64,000 bases of DNA. Origin: Scatosoma sp045654025 (GTDB lineage Bacteria; Bacillota; Clostridia; Christensenellales; Borkfalkiaceae). How positions within the stretch are numbered: the stretch's first letter is position 1; every line of letters starts with the position of its first letter. The notes beneath the pieces were generated by a model. The model ran no database searches, was not told where the DNA came from, and saw only the letters and a program-made list of their open reading frames with translations. Positions 52,802 through 60,450 of this stretch are shown here, piece by piece. The DNA lies in NCBI GenBank assembly GCA_045654025.1, contig JAZOMO010000044.1:21466-85465 (forward strand), written 5' to 3'. The position numbers were made by a program, and so were the translations under genes.

Positions 52802-54286
52802 ATGGAAAGAATTAATATGGAATTTATGCAACTTCTCAATGCGATTGAGTTAAACCACTATGGTCAAACTTATGATGTTTCGCTGAACTGGATCGGTCAG
52901 ATTATTAAGTGGCTGATTACAGGCGTCGGCTCGGTTGGCGTTGGTATCATCGTATTTTCTTTACTGCTGAAATTGATTGTTTTGCCTCTCGATATCTATC
53001 AAAGAGTGGTCATGCGTAAGCAGAATAACAAAATGCAGGAAAACCAAGCAAAGATGGAAAAACTGCAAAAGCAGTATGCCAACGACAAGGAAAAATACAA
53101 TCAAAAAGTCATGGAAATGTACAGGGAAAGCGGGATTTCGATGTTTTCCTCTTGTTTGCCTATGATCCTTTCGATGATCGTCTTCTTTGCGGCAATCGGC
53201 GGCTTTAACGCATATTCGAAATACGCAAACATTCAAAACTATAATAGTTTTGTACAGGTCTACAATCAGACGATTGAAAGCTTTGCTCCTACTTCGGATA
53301 AGTTAGACGAGGCTACACTGACGTATGACTGGAACGAAGAAACGGCAAAAGGTGTAATCACCGTACAGCAGGAAGACAAGGCGGTTTTCTACACCATTAA
53401 AACGAATGAAGACATCACAGGGTTGTCCGAGGAAAACCTTGTTAGATACGTCCAGGCGGTGTTGGCTTATCAGACCAGCTATGAAACCGTAGAGCAGGAA
53501 ACCAAGACGATTCAGGCAGAGAAGGCGATTTATAAAGCGGATATAGAGAAGACGTTTACGCTCTACAATTTACAAGCGACGGACAACGAAAAAGAAAATA
53601 AAAATATCGTCAAGGCCTACTATTATAATACTGCACGTGAAGCGGTACGCGTGGATTACGAGACGAATTCCCGTAAACGCGTAGGCTTTTTATGGGTAAG
53701 AAACGTCTGGAACGTTGACGCGGCGTACGAACATCCTTTGACGACGCACGAAAAGATGATGACCCCCGTTAAGAGCTTGTTCAGTGCAGAGAGCACCTTT
53801 GACGTAAACGGGAAAAAGGTCAATTTCGAAGACGTTAAGAAGTTCAACCCTTCCCCTTACAGCAATGAAGCCTTTAACGAAATCACTGAAAACTTAAAGG
53901 ATGCGAAGGAAGGCGCAAACGGGTATTTCATCTTGATACTTCTGTCTATCGGCACGATTTTCTTGCAACAGTTTATCTCGATTCGTTCCCAAAAGGCGCA
54001 AAATAAATACTCTTCCGTAGACGGACAGCAAGCGGCGACGCAAAAAACGACGATGGTTATTATGACCGTTATGTTCGGTATCTTCTCATTTATGTACAGC
54101 GCGGCATTCTCCATCTACATGGTAATTTCCAGTGTATTCTCGCTGTTCTCTACCATGCTTATCAATAAGATTGTGGACGTTGCGATGAGCAAGAAGGAAG
54201 AAAAGGCAATGCAGGCAAGATTTAATCGCACCGCGCCTGGCAAGAAGAATGAAACGGCAAGCAAGCCTAACAACAAGAATAAATAA
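52802..54286 (+). CDS. yidC: Membrane protein insertase YidC/SpoIIIJ with large extracellular insertion
   Basis: A 494-residue insertase. Conserved segments are seen at 45-63 (FSLLLKLIVLPLDIYQ), the cytoplasmic coiled coil (72-110), 117-133, 374-391 and 420-460. Between the second and third conserved segments there is a charged region of about 230 residues (141-373) that is absent from typical Gram-positive YidC of 250-290 residues. The hydrophilic-groove arginine appears as lysine (K57). A second ATG at 52817 has a better Shine-Dalgarno (GGAAAG) and may be the true start. The basic tail fits ribosome contact. Confidence 0.92.
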   Translation: MERINMEFMQLLNAIELNHYGQTYDVSLNWIGQIIKWLITGVGSVGVGIIVFSLLLKLIVLPLDIYQRVVMRKQNNKMQENQAKMEKLQKQYANDKEKYNQKVMEMYRESGISMFSSCLPMILSMIVFFAAIGGFNAYSKYANIQNYNSFVQVYNQTIESFAPTSDKLDEATLTYDWNEETAKGVITVQQEDKAVFYTIKTNEDITGLSEENLVRYVQAVLAYQTSYETVEQETKTIQAEKAIYKADIEKTFTLYNLQATDNEKENKNIVKAYYYNTAREAVRVDYETNSRKRVGFLWVRNVWNVDAAYEHPLTTHEKMMTPVKSLFSAESTFDVNGKKVNFEDVKKFNPSPYSNEAFNEITENLKDAKEGANGYFILILLSIGTIFLQQFISIRSQKAQNKYSSVDGQQAATQKTTMVIMTVMFGIFSFMYSAAFSIYMVISSVFSLFSTMLINKIVDVAMSKKEEKAMQARFNRTAPGKKNETASKPNNKNK

Positions 54287-54313
54287 GTAGTGAATATAAG
54301 GAAGGATAAAAGC

Positions 54314-55204
54314 ATGCAATTTAGAGAGTTTACTGGCAAGACGGTAGAAGATGCAATCGAAAAAGGGCTTGCCGAATTGAACTTGGCAAGAGAGGACGTG
54401 GAAATCCGCGTTTTAGAGGAAGGAAAGAAAAAATTATTCGGTTCAATTCCTGCGAAGGTAGAAATAGGTGTACCTGAAGCAGAAGTTGTGGAAGAAAAAA
54501 TGGAAGAAAACACTGAGGAAACAGACGGTGAAAGAGCAGTTGCTTTCTTGGGCGGTCTGTTCGAAATCTTGAACATCGAAGCGGTTTCTCAGCTGGTGTC
54601 CGAAGATAAAAAAATTGAAATCAACATTGTTGCGGCAAATTCTCAGTCGGTTATCGGCAAGCACGGCGCAATGCTGGATGCTATCCAGACCTTGGCTGGC
54701 GCGGTAGCAAACAAGGGCCGTGATGATTATAAGAGGGTGGTAGTAGATTGCGAAAACTACCGTGAAAGCAGAGAGGCTACGCTGAATCGTTTGGCGGAAA
54801 ACTTGGCATCCAAGGCAATTCGCTTGGGCAAGAAAATCAAGCTGGAAGCGATGAACCCGTACGAAAGAAGAATCATCCATGCGGCGTTGTCTGAATACGA
54901 GGGTATCAAGACGGAGAGCGAAGGGAAAGAACCCAACCGCTACGTTGTCATCGTACCTGAGAATTTGGAAGACCCTGATGCACCTGCGCTCCCTGCAAGA
55001 TCGGAAAGACGTGACGACAGAAGAGGCGGTAGACGCGACGACAGACGTGGTGGCAGACGTGATGATAGACGCGGTGGCCGCGGCTATGATAGAAAGCCTA
55101 TGAATCGCGACAGAAAGCCTTCCGGCGGTAATGGTGGTGGTACTTCGATGAAGAAATCCTCCGATTTCTTTGGTACTTTCCTCGGCAACAGTAAGGACCT
55201 GTAA
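54314..55204 (+). CDS. khpB: RNA-binding protein KhpB (Jag) with RGG-like tail
   Basis: A 296-residue Jag/KhpB. It has a Jag_N domain (about 1-50), a KH domain (VIGKHGAMLDAIQ), an R3H domain (NPYERRIIHAAL) and a C-terminal tail of about 55 residues with repeated DDRRGGRR units and glycines. The tail is not part of the standard family. The ATG at 54314 follows GGAAGGA; a GTG at 54290 lacks a site. It follows yidC by 27 bp as usual. KhpB binds many RNAs and influences cell elongation. Confidence 0.93.
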   Translation: MQFREFTGKTVEDAIEKGLAELNLAREDVEIRVLEEGKKKLFGSIPAKVEIGVPEAEVVEEKMEENTEETDGERAVAFLGGLFEILNIEAVSQLVSEDKKIEINIVAANSQSVIGKHGAMLDAIQTLAGAVANKGRDDYKRVVVDCENYRESREATLNRLAENLASKAIRLGKKIKLEAMNPYERRIIHAALSEYEGIKTESEGKEPNRYVVIVPENLEDPDAPALPARSERRDDRRGGRRDDRRGGRRDDRRGGRGYDRKPMNRDRKPSGGNGGGTSMKKSSDFFGTFLGNSKDL

Positions 55205-55237
55205 GAAACTTTTTATGGACAAAAAACGGTAAAAAAT

Positions 55238-55280
55238 AAAAAAAACACGGGAAAAAGTAAAAAAGTACCGTGTTTTTTTG
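55238..55280 (+). terminator. Intrinsic terminator of the rnpA-khpB operon
   Basis: AAAACACGG pairs with CCGTGTTTT around a 17-nt A-rich loop, followed by a T run. A nearby palindrome AGGATTTTATTAAAATCCT lies at 55290-55308. Confidence 0.75.
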
Positions 55281-55309
55281 TTTTCAAAAAGGATTTTATT
55301 AAAATCCTA

Positions 55310-55338
55310 TTGACGAAATGAATAATATATGATAGAAT
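55310..55338 (+). promoter_or_regulatory. Sigma-A promoter of the DUF4838 lipoprotein
   Basis: TTGACG (55310-55315), 17 bp, TAGAAT (55333-55338), 42 bp before the GTG start. A palindrome at 55290-55308 sits just upstream of the -35 box. Confidence 0.75.
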
Positions 55339-55380
55339 TATTCTGTAATAAAAGAATTTGCATATGCGGGGGTATATGTA

Positions 55381-57645
55381 GTGAAAAAGAAATTTTTGTC
55401 CTGGATACTTGCTATTACGTCGATGCTTTCTTGCGTGGGCAGTTTTTCCGCATGCACAGAACCGGGCGAGCAATCTAGCAACAGCGGTAGCAGTAGCAAT
55501 AACAGTCCTGTAGCGAACAGTAGCAGTTCGTCCAGCAGCGACAACAACAGCAATGTATCGGACGGCGAGCTTGAAGAAAGTGGTTCGTCTGGCAGCCGTT
55601 TGCCGGGCAATAAGTTGCAAAACAGCAGCGGTTTGATTAACGGCATTAATAGCGTGGGTAGAAACCAGGGCGTGTATGAAGGTACGCATATCAATAATAC
55701 GACGGGCAATACCAGCTACAACTTGTTTAACAAAACAGCAACGGACTATATCTTGGTGGTTCCTGAAAGTTATACTGCTACGGAAAAAATAGCCATAGAT
55801 GAATTTAGAGAGCTGTTCAAACAGGCAACGGGTGTAACGATTACAGCCAAAAAGGAAAGCGCGAGCACCAGCTATCAAAACGCCTCCAAGGGTAAATATA
55901 TTTCCTTGGGTAGAACGAAGATATTGTCGAAATCTGGTATTGATGCCTCCAAGGAAACGTTAAGTAACGACGGGCATATCATCAAAACAATCGGCGATGA
56001 CGTTTATCTTTGCGGCGGCGCGGACGAAGGTACGGTATTTGCGGTATATACCTTCATGCGTCTGACGTTCAACTATGAAACGTACTATTACGATTGCATG
56101 GAAATTGATAACGTTAAAAATACAACGGTGAAGTTGAAGAATTACGACGTAAAAGAGATTCCCGACTTCAAATACCGCGCGCATAGTTCGGACGTAACGA
56201 CGTACGCATCCGAAGACTACAACGAAAGCATGTTTGCATGGCGTTTGAACTACTACGGCGTAGCCGGTAATCGTGGGTATTACTTTATGCCGATTCACGA
56301 AGAGTGGGATACTTCGACGGGTAATCCTGCGACAGGCTCTAAATCCAGCGGAAGTACCAACGTTCGTCGTTGGTTCCCGGAACGTTTGTATAACGACCCC
56401 ATAGGGAACCCTGACCAGTATCATCCTAAATGGTTCTCCACGATGGGTGGCGCGCAGGTATGTTTCAGCGCGCACGGTGACCCCGAAGAATACGAGGCAA
56501 TGGTCAACGCGGCGTTCGAAAAAGTGAAGGCGCAGCTCAAATACTATACGCCCACGAGAGACAGCGGTAAATACAAGAACAAAAATATAATGTCCTTGAC
56601 ACACGAGGATAACCGCAACTACTGCAGATGCTGGAAGTGTAGAGAAATTTCCGAAGCGAACAGAGATTCGCAGGCGGCGGTACAGATTCTGTTCATGAAC
56701 GACCTTGCAGCGAAGGTGGATGAATACATGGCGGCAAACACGTCGGAAAGCTGGTACAGAGAAGACCTCAAGCTGATGATGTTTGCGTACAACCACAACA
56801 TGGACGCCCCCGCAAAATACGATGCAGAACAGCAGAAATACGTGGCGACGGACGAGAGTATGTACGTTAGCGATAGAGTAATCGTATGGTTCGCCCGTGA
56901 CGCAAACAGCCAGGAAAAGTTCGATTCGACGCGTAACGGCGAGATGATTACCAACCTTGACTGCTGGGAAGCTCTCGCGAACAATATCTACTTCTGGAAC
57001 TATGGTACGAACTTCGCAAACTACATGATGCCTTTGGATAGCTTCGAGTTCAGTACCCCCGAGATGTTCGCATACTTCTGCAATAAGAGTGATAAATTCT
57101 GGTTCACGCAGTTGCAGGATAACAACCCCAACACCAACTCGGCTTGGCACAACCTGAAGGCGTACCTCGAAGCGAAGCTTGCTTGGGATACTTCGTTGGA
57201 TATGGACGATTTGATTGAAAACTGGTTCAGGGCGATGTATAAAGAGGGCGCGGAAACGATGTTGGCACTCTTCAAAGACGTGCGTACGTATCAGCATGAG
57301 GAGTTGGTTGTCAAACTCGGATTGTGCGCGTATGGCGACGGTTCGCCGGACGTTGTGAAGGCGGAATACTGGCCCATGGATATGGTTCAAGGCTGGTTGA
57401 GTAGAATGGATACGGCAAAGGGGATGGCAACGGATACAAAAACGAAGCTGCACATCGAGGCAGAAGCGTTGAGTAACCTGTATATCTTGGTGACGTTGCA
57501 TAGTGGCAGCCTTACTTCGTCGCAAATATCAACCTATAAAAACCGTTTGACGACAGCGAATACGGACTTAAATCTTAGCACTATGAGGATTATGGATGCT
57601 AAAGGAAACAGAATGCTTTACCCTGATTGGTTGGCAACGCTGTAA
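55381..57645 (+). CDS. DUF4838 domain lipoprotein
   Basis: A 754-residue secreted lipoprotein starting with GTG. The signal peptide ends FSAC and is followed by a serine/asparagine-rich linker (about 30-75). An alpha-glucuronidase-like N-terminal module (about 115-260; AIDEFRELFKQATGV) precedes a DUF4838 catalytic-like region (about 270-640) with CRCWKCREISEANR. DUF4838 proteins are thought to act on glycans, but no substrate is known. Its leader closely matches that of the repeat lipoprotein at 46262. Confidence 0.85.
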   Translation: MKKKFLSWILAITSMLSCVGSFSACTEPGEQSSNSGSSSNNSPVANSSSSSSSDNNSNVSDGELEESGSSGSRLPGNKLQNSSGLINGINSVGRNQGVYEGTHINNTTGNTSYNLFNKTATDYILVVPESYTATEKIAIDEFRELFKQATGVTITAKKESASTSYQNASKGKYISLGRTKILSKSGIDASKETLSNDGHIIKTIGDDVYLCGGADEGTVFAVYTFMRLTFNYETYYYDCMEIDNVKNTTVKLKNYDVKEIPDFKYRAHSSDVTTYASEDYNESMFAWRLNYYGVAGNRGYYFMPIHEEWDTSTGNPATGSKSSGSTNVRRWFPERLYNDPIGNPDQYHPKWFSTMGGAQVCFSAHGDPEEYEAMVNAAFEKVKAQLKYYTPTRDSGKYKNKNIMSLTHEDNRNYCRCWKCREISEANRDSQAAVQILFMNDLAAKVDEYMAANTSESWYREDLKLMMFAYNHNMDAPAKYDAEQQKYVATDESMYVSDRVIVWFARDANSQEKFDSTRNGEMITNLDCWEALANNIYFWNYGTNFANYMMPLDSFEFSTPEMFAYFCNKSDKFWFTQLQDNNPNTNSAWHNLKAYLEAKLAWDTSLDMDDLIENWFRAMYKEGAETMLALFKDVRTYQHEELVVKLGLCAYGDGSPDVVKAEYWPMDMVQGWLSRMDTAKGMATDTKTKLHIEAEALSNLYILVTLHSGSLTSSQISTYKNRLTTANTDLNLSTMRIMDAKGNRMLYPDWLATL

Positions 57646-57686
57646 TCATTGATTAAGGCCTGTTCGAGGGTAAAAAACAAAAACAG

Positions 57687-57713
57687 AAAACCGCCCGTCT
57701 GGGCGGTTTTTTT
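57687..57713 (+). terminator. Intrinsic terminator of the DUF4838 gene
   Basis: AAAACCGCCC and GGGCGGTTTT form a perfect stem around GTCT, followed by a T run. Confidence 0.88.
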
Positions 57714-57715
57714 GC

Positions 57716-57744
57716 TTGACAGGTACGGGGGAATTTGCTATACT
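57716..57744 (+). promoter_or_regulatory. Sigma-A promoter of queT
   Basis: TTGACA (57716-57721), 17 bp, TATACT (57739-57744); the transcript begins at about 57751, directly before the riboswitch. Confidence 0.85.
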
Positions 57745-57751
57745 CAATCGT

Positions 57752-57795
57752 ACGGAAGGTTTTCGGTAAACACTTCCGATTAAAAAAACCGAGGT
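57752..57795 (+). promoter_or_regulatory. PreQ1-I type riboswitch (translational)
   Basis: P1 stem CGGAAG (57753-57758) with CTTCCG (57773-57778). The loop holds TCGGT (57763-57767), which can pair with ACCGA (57788-57792) in the A-rich tail to form the H-type pseudoknot of preQ1-I riboswitches. The tail continues into GAGG (57791-57794), the Shine-Dalgarno of queT, so ligand binding would hide the ribosome site. The gene controlled is a queuosine-precursor transporter, which agrees. Confidence 0.85.
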
Positions 57796-57803
57796 AATTC
57801 TAT

Positions 57804-58340
57804 ATGAAAAATCTTTTTACGACCCGTCGGCTGTGCCGCGCGGGCATTATTGCGGCTTTATACGTCGTGCTTACGTGGGTGTTTTCGGCTTTGGCCTATA
57901 ACGGCTTTTTGCAAATTCGACCTGCGGAGGCACTGTGTATTCTGCCTCTTTTTTTTGCAGAGGCTGTGCCTGCGCTGGCAGTTGGTTGCGCCATTGCGAA
58001 CATCGTTTCCCCCTTTGCTATCTACGACGTGACGGTGGGTGGGGCGGCGACCTTGTTGGCGGCGCTGAGTACCTACTTTCTCGGCAAGCTATTGAAAAAG
58101 GACGGCGGAAAAATCGTTTTAGGCGGGTTGCCTCCCGTGCTGTTTAATGCGTTTCTCATCCCCCTCGTCATCGTCTTTTTGTGCGGGGATATGGGCGGAC
58201 AAGCTACCGCAACGGGCGCGTATTTCTTCTTCGCAGCCTCGTTGGCTGTAACGGAGAGCGTTTGGGTGTACGCTTTGGGCGTTCCTATGTACTTTACCAT
58301 AAAACAGTTGCGTGAAAAAAATCTGCCCTACTTTTTGTAA
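57804..58340 (+). CDS. queT: Queuosine precursor transporter QueT (ECF S component)
   Basis: A 178-residue membrane protein with five to six hydrophobic segments. IRPAEALCILPLFF and GCAIANIVSPFAIYDVTVGGAATLLAA match QueT, the substrate-binding subunit of an ECF transporter for preQ1/preQ0. The shared ECF energising module must be encoded elsewhere. The preQ1 riboswitch in its leader strongly supports the assignment. Confidence 0.93.
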   Translation: MKNLFTTRRLCRAGIIAALYVVLTWVFSALAYNGFLQIRPAEALCILPLFFAEAVPALAVGCAIANIVSPFAIYDVTVGGAATLLAALSTYFLGKLLKKDGGKIVLGGLPPVLFNAFLIPLVIVFLCGDMGGQATATGAYFFFAASLAVTESVWVYALGVPMYFTIKQLREKNLPYFL

Positions 58341-58353
58341 GGCAGAAGGTGGT

Positions 58354-58965
58354 TTATAACGCATCTTTATATATATGATACGCGCGCGCGGAATAATCGT
58401 GCAATAGGGTGGAAATTCCCTCGGAGATTTTGTCCGCCATCGCATACACCAACCTTAAGCGCGTGTTGTTAAATAGGGCGTAATTGCCCGTGCTCTTTTC
58501 GGCGACTACGCCAAGAACGGTGGCGTCCCCAAAGCTGCCAAGCTGCTTGTTTGCGCCAGCGCCCGGGGAAAGAGGAGAGGAAGTAATCTTGACAAGCCCG
58601 ATGTCTTCCGACCTGCCCACTGCCGCATCGACGGCGATGATTGCCCGATCAGGGTGGGTTTTGCGTAAAAAGTCCTTTAGGTATTTTACCTCTTTTGCAG
58701 TGATAGGGGTCTGCAAAGTGCCGTATATATATGCCCCCAAGCCTTGCGTTTTGAAGGCAAGCATACTCCCTGCCAGAGGACCAAGGCTGTCCCCGATAAC
58801 GAGGTCACTGCCGACGCAGACGACGATGGGCAGTGGTGGTGGAGAGGGCTCACATTGCGTCTCTACGGGGGGTGTTGGCGGGCACTTGCAGGATAGAAGG
58901 CGGTGCAACGAAGTGGCTACGCCGCCCGAACAATGGGAATTGTAGGTGTGAAATGCGTGTTCCAT
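58354..58965 (-). CDS. yyaC: YyaC-type spore protease-related protein
   Basis: A 203-residue protein with the YyaC fold pattern: VVCVGSDLVIGDSLGPLAGSM, AIIAVDAAVG and SPGAGANKQLGSFGDATVLGVV. YyaC is related to the germination protease GPR and is made during sporulation in B. subtilis, where its gene also lies close to the origin. The first 45 residues are proline- and cysteine-rich and not part of the domain. It is the only minus-strand gene between 45 and 63 kb. Confidence 0.88.
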   Translation of the reverse strand: MEHAFHTYNSHCSGGVATSLHRLLSCKCPPTPPVETQCEPSPPPLPIVVCVGSDLVIGDSLGPLAGSMLAFKTQGLGAYIYGTLQTPITAKEVKYLKDFLRKTHPDRAIIAVDAAVGRSEDIGLVKITSSPLSPGAGANKQLGSFGDATVLGVVAEKSTGNYALFNNTRLRLVYAMADKISEGISTLLHDYSARAYHIYKDAL

Positions 58966-59019
58966 GCTTCAAGCATAGCCGAAATCCTTTTGAAATATAC
59001 GACATTTTTTAAAAAAGCC

Positions 59020-59049
59020 TTGAAATCTGCGGTTAAAGTGTGCTATAAT
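59020..59049 (+). promoter_or_regulatory. Sigma-A promoter of the cvpA-like gene
   Basis: TTGAAA (59020-59025), 18 bp, TATAAT (59044-59049), 45 bp before the ATG. Confidence 0.7.
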
Positions 59050-59094
59050 TGTGAATAACCAGAGCACGGCGAAAAACAGAAAACGGAGAGCGAA

Positions 59095-59811
59095 ATGTTG
59101 CTTGCGATTGACTTTAAATTACAATATATTGCCGATATCGTCTTTTTAGTTGGCTTGGCGATTTGGGCGATTATCGACGGGAGAAAGGGGTTCATTACCT
59201 GTTTTTTCTCCTTTGTTTCCGCAATCGCTTGCGCAATCGGTGTTCTGTTTCTGTCTGCGCCCTTATTAAAACTGACGGGCGGTTTGTTCGGTATAGAGGC
59301 TTGGATGCAAGGAGGGATAGGCGACTGGCTGTCCGGCATAAGACCCTTCGATTTGGATATTTCAGTAGAGGGGTGGCGTGCGGCGCTGGATACGATGGCT
59401 CTGCCTACGTTTTTGAAGACGGCGGTCTTGGAAGAGATTGCCGCGTGCATCGGAGACATACCGGCAGGGACAAGATTGGGGCAATACGTGGGCGTGTCGA
59501 TCGGTTCGTTCTTGGCGACCGTGCTGTGCGGCGTGCTGGTGTTTATCTTAATCAAGTTGTTGATGCTGCTACTTCGCGGCGTGCTGAACAAAGTGGCGAA
59601 TTCGTCCTCGTTTATTTCGAAAATCAACGTGTTGGGCGGGATTGCGGCAGGAACGTTTAAAGCCTTTTCCGTCGTGTGTATTCTACTGGCGGTGCTCTCG
59701 CTGATCCCTGCGGAGTGGCTGACAAACTTTTTCAACAATACCCTGATTTTAAAGGGCATATACAACAATAACCCCTTACTAACTGTCTTTTCTTGGTTTG
59801 TAGTGGCGTAG
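59095..59811 (+). CDS. CvpA family membrane protein
   Basis: A 238-residue membrane protein with four to five hydrophobic segments and the CvpA hallmark DGRKGFITCFFSFVS near the N-terminus, then a loop and LLRGVLNKVANSS with GGIAAGTFKAF. The E. coli relative affects colicin V production; the true function is unknown. RBS GGAGAG. It ends at the large DnaA-box region. Confidence 0.85.
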   Translation: MLLAIDFKLQYIADIVFLVGLAIWAIIDGRKGFITCFFSFVSAIACAIGVLFLSAPLLKLTGGLFGIEAWMQGGIGDWLSGIRPFDLDISVEGWRAALDTMALPTFLKTAVLEEIAACIGDIPAGTRLGQYVGVSIGSFLATVLCGVLVFILIKLLMLLLRGVLNKVANSSSFISKINVLGGIAAGTFKAFSVVCILLAVLSLIPAEWLTNFFNNTLILKGIYNNNPLLTVFSWFVVA

Positions 59812-60450
59812 TAATTTGTAACAATTGAATTAGCGATGCAAAAAATGTGGATAAATGCGATGGCAATTATTCACATTTTATTCATTTTACGGGCAAAGAA
59901 TGGGTAAAAAGTGAGCAAAAGAAAGCTAAATTGTGGAGAAAAACGCATTTTCCACAACCATTTTTTCAGAAATGTGGATAACAGTTTACAACATTTCACA
60001 TAATAGGCAAAAATTTATTAAAAATCCTATTAAAAAAGACAAAATAGGGGCAGAAATGTGGATAAACCCCCTGATTTTTACGCAAACTTATCTGAGGTTG
60101 ATAGAAAATTTCTTGTGGAAAACCTGTCGAAAACGGTCGAAAATGTTTAAAAAGTACATGATATTAACAAAAAAACACCCATTTTTCCACAAACGTATGT
60201 TTGGGTGGTGAAGTTATCCACATTTTTTAACACGGATGAATATTCATCGGGCGTTATCGACAAGAAAAATTGCGTGTGAAACATAGGTGAAAGTTTGTTT
60301 TTTATGGCAGAAACGCTTGTAAACAAAGAATACTTTGTGGTACAATAAAAATGTTTCACAGAGTGAAAACTCGTTTATATATAATGCGTGAACAATAATG
60401 ACGTAAGGCTTGCGGGCGTGATGCTTGCTGGGCTATAAGGAGAAAATATT
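59812..60450. other. Intergenic DnaA-box array (origin candidate)
   Basis: A 639-bp AT-rich non-coding region. Perfect DnaA boxes (TTATCCACA or its complement) lie at 59846-59854, 59973-59981, 60057-60065 and 60214-60222. One-mismatch boxes lie at 59867-59875, 59932-59940, 59948-59956, 60114-60122, 60183-60191 and 60254-60262. AT-rich tracts between 60001 and 60180 could unwind. This density is far above chance and typical of oriC. The gene to the right is ftsH, then a ParB-like gene. No ORF with a ribosome site was found. Confidence 0.75.
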
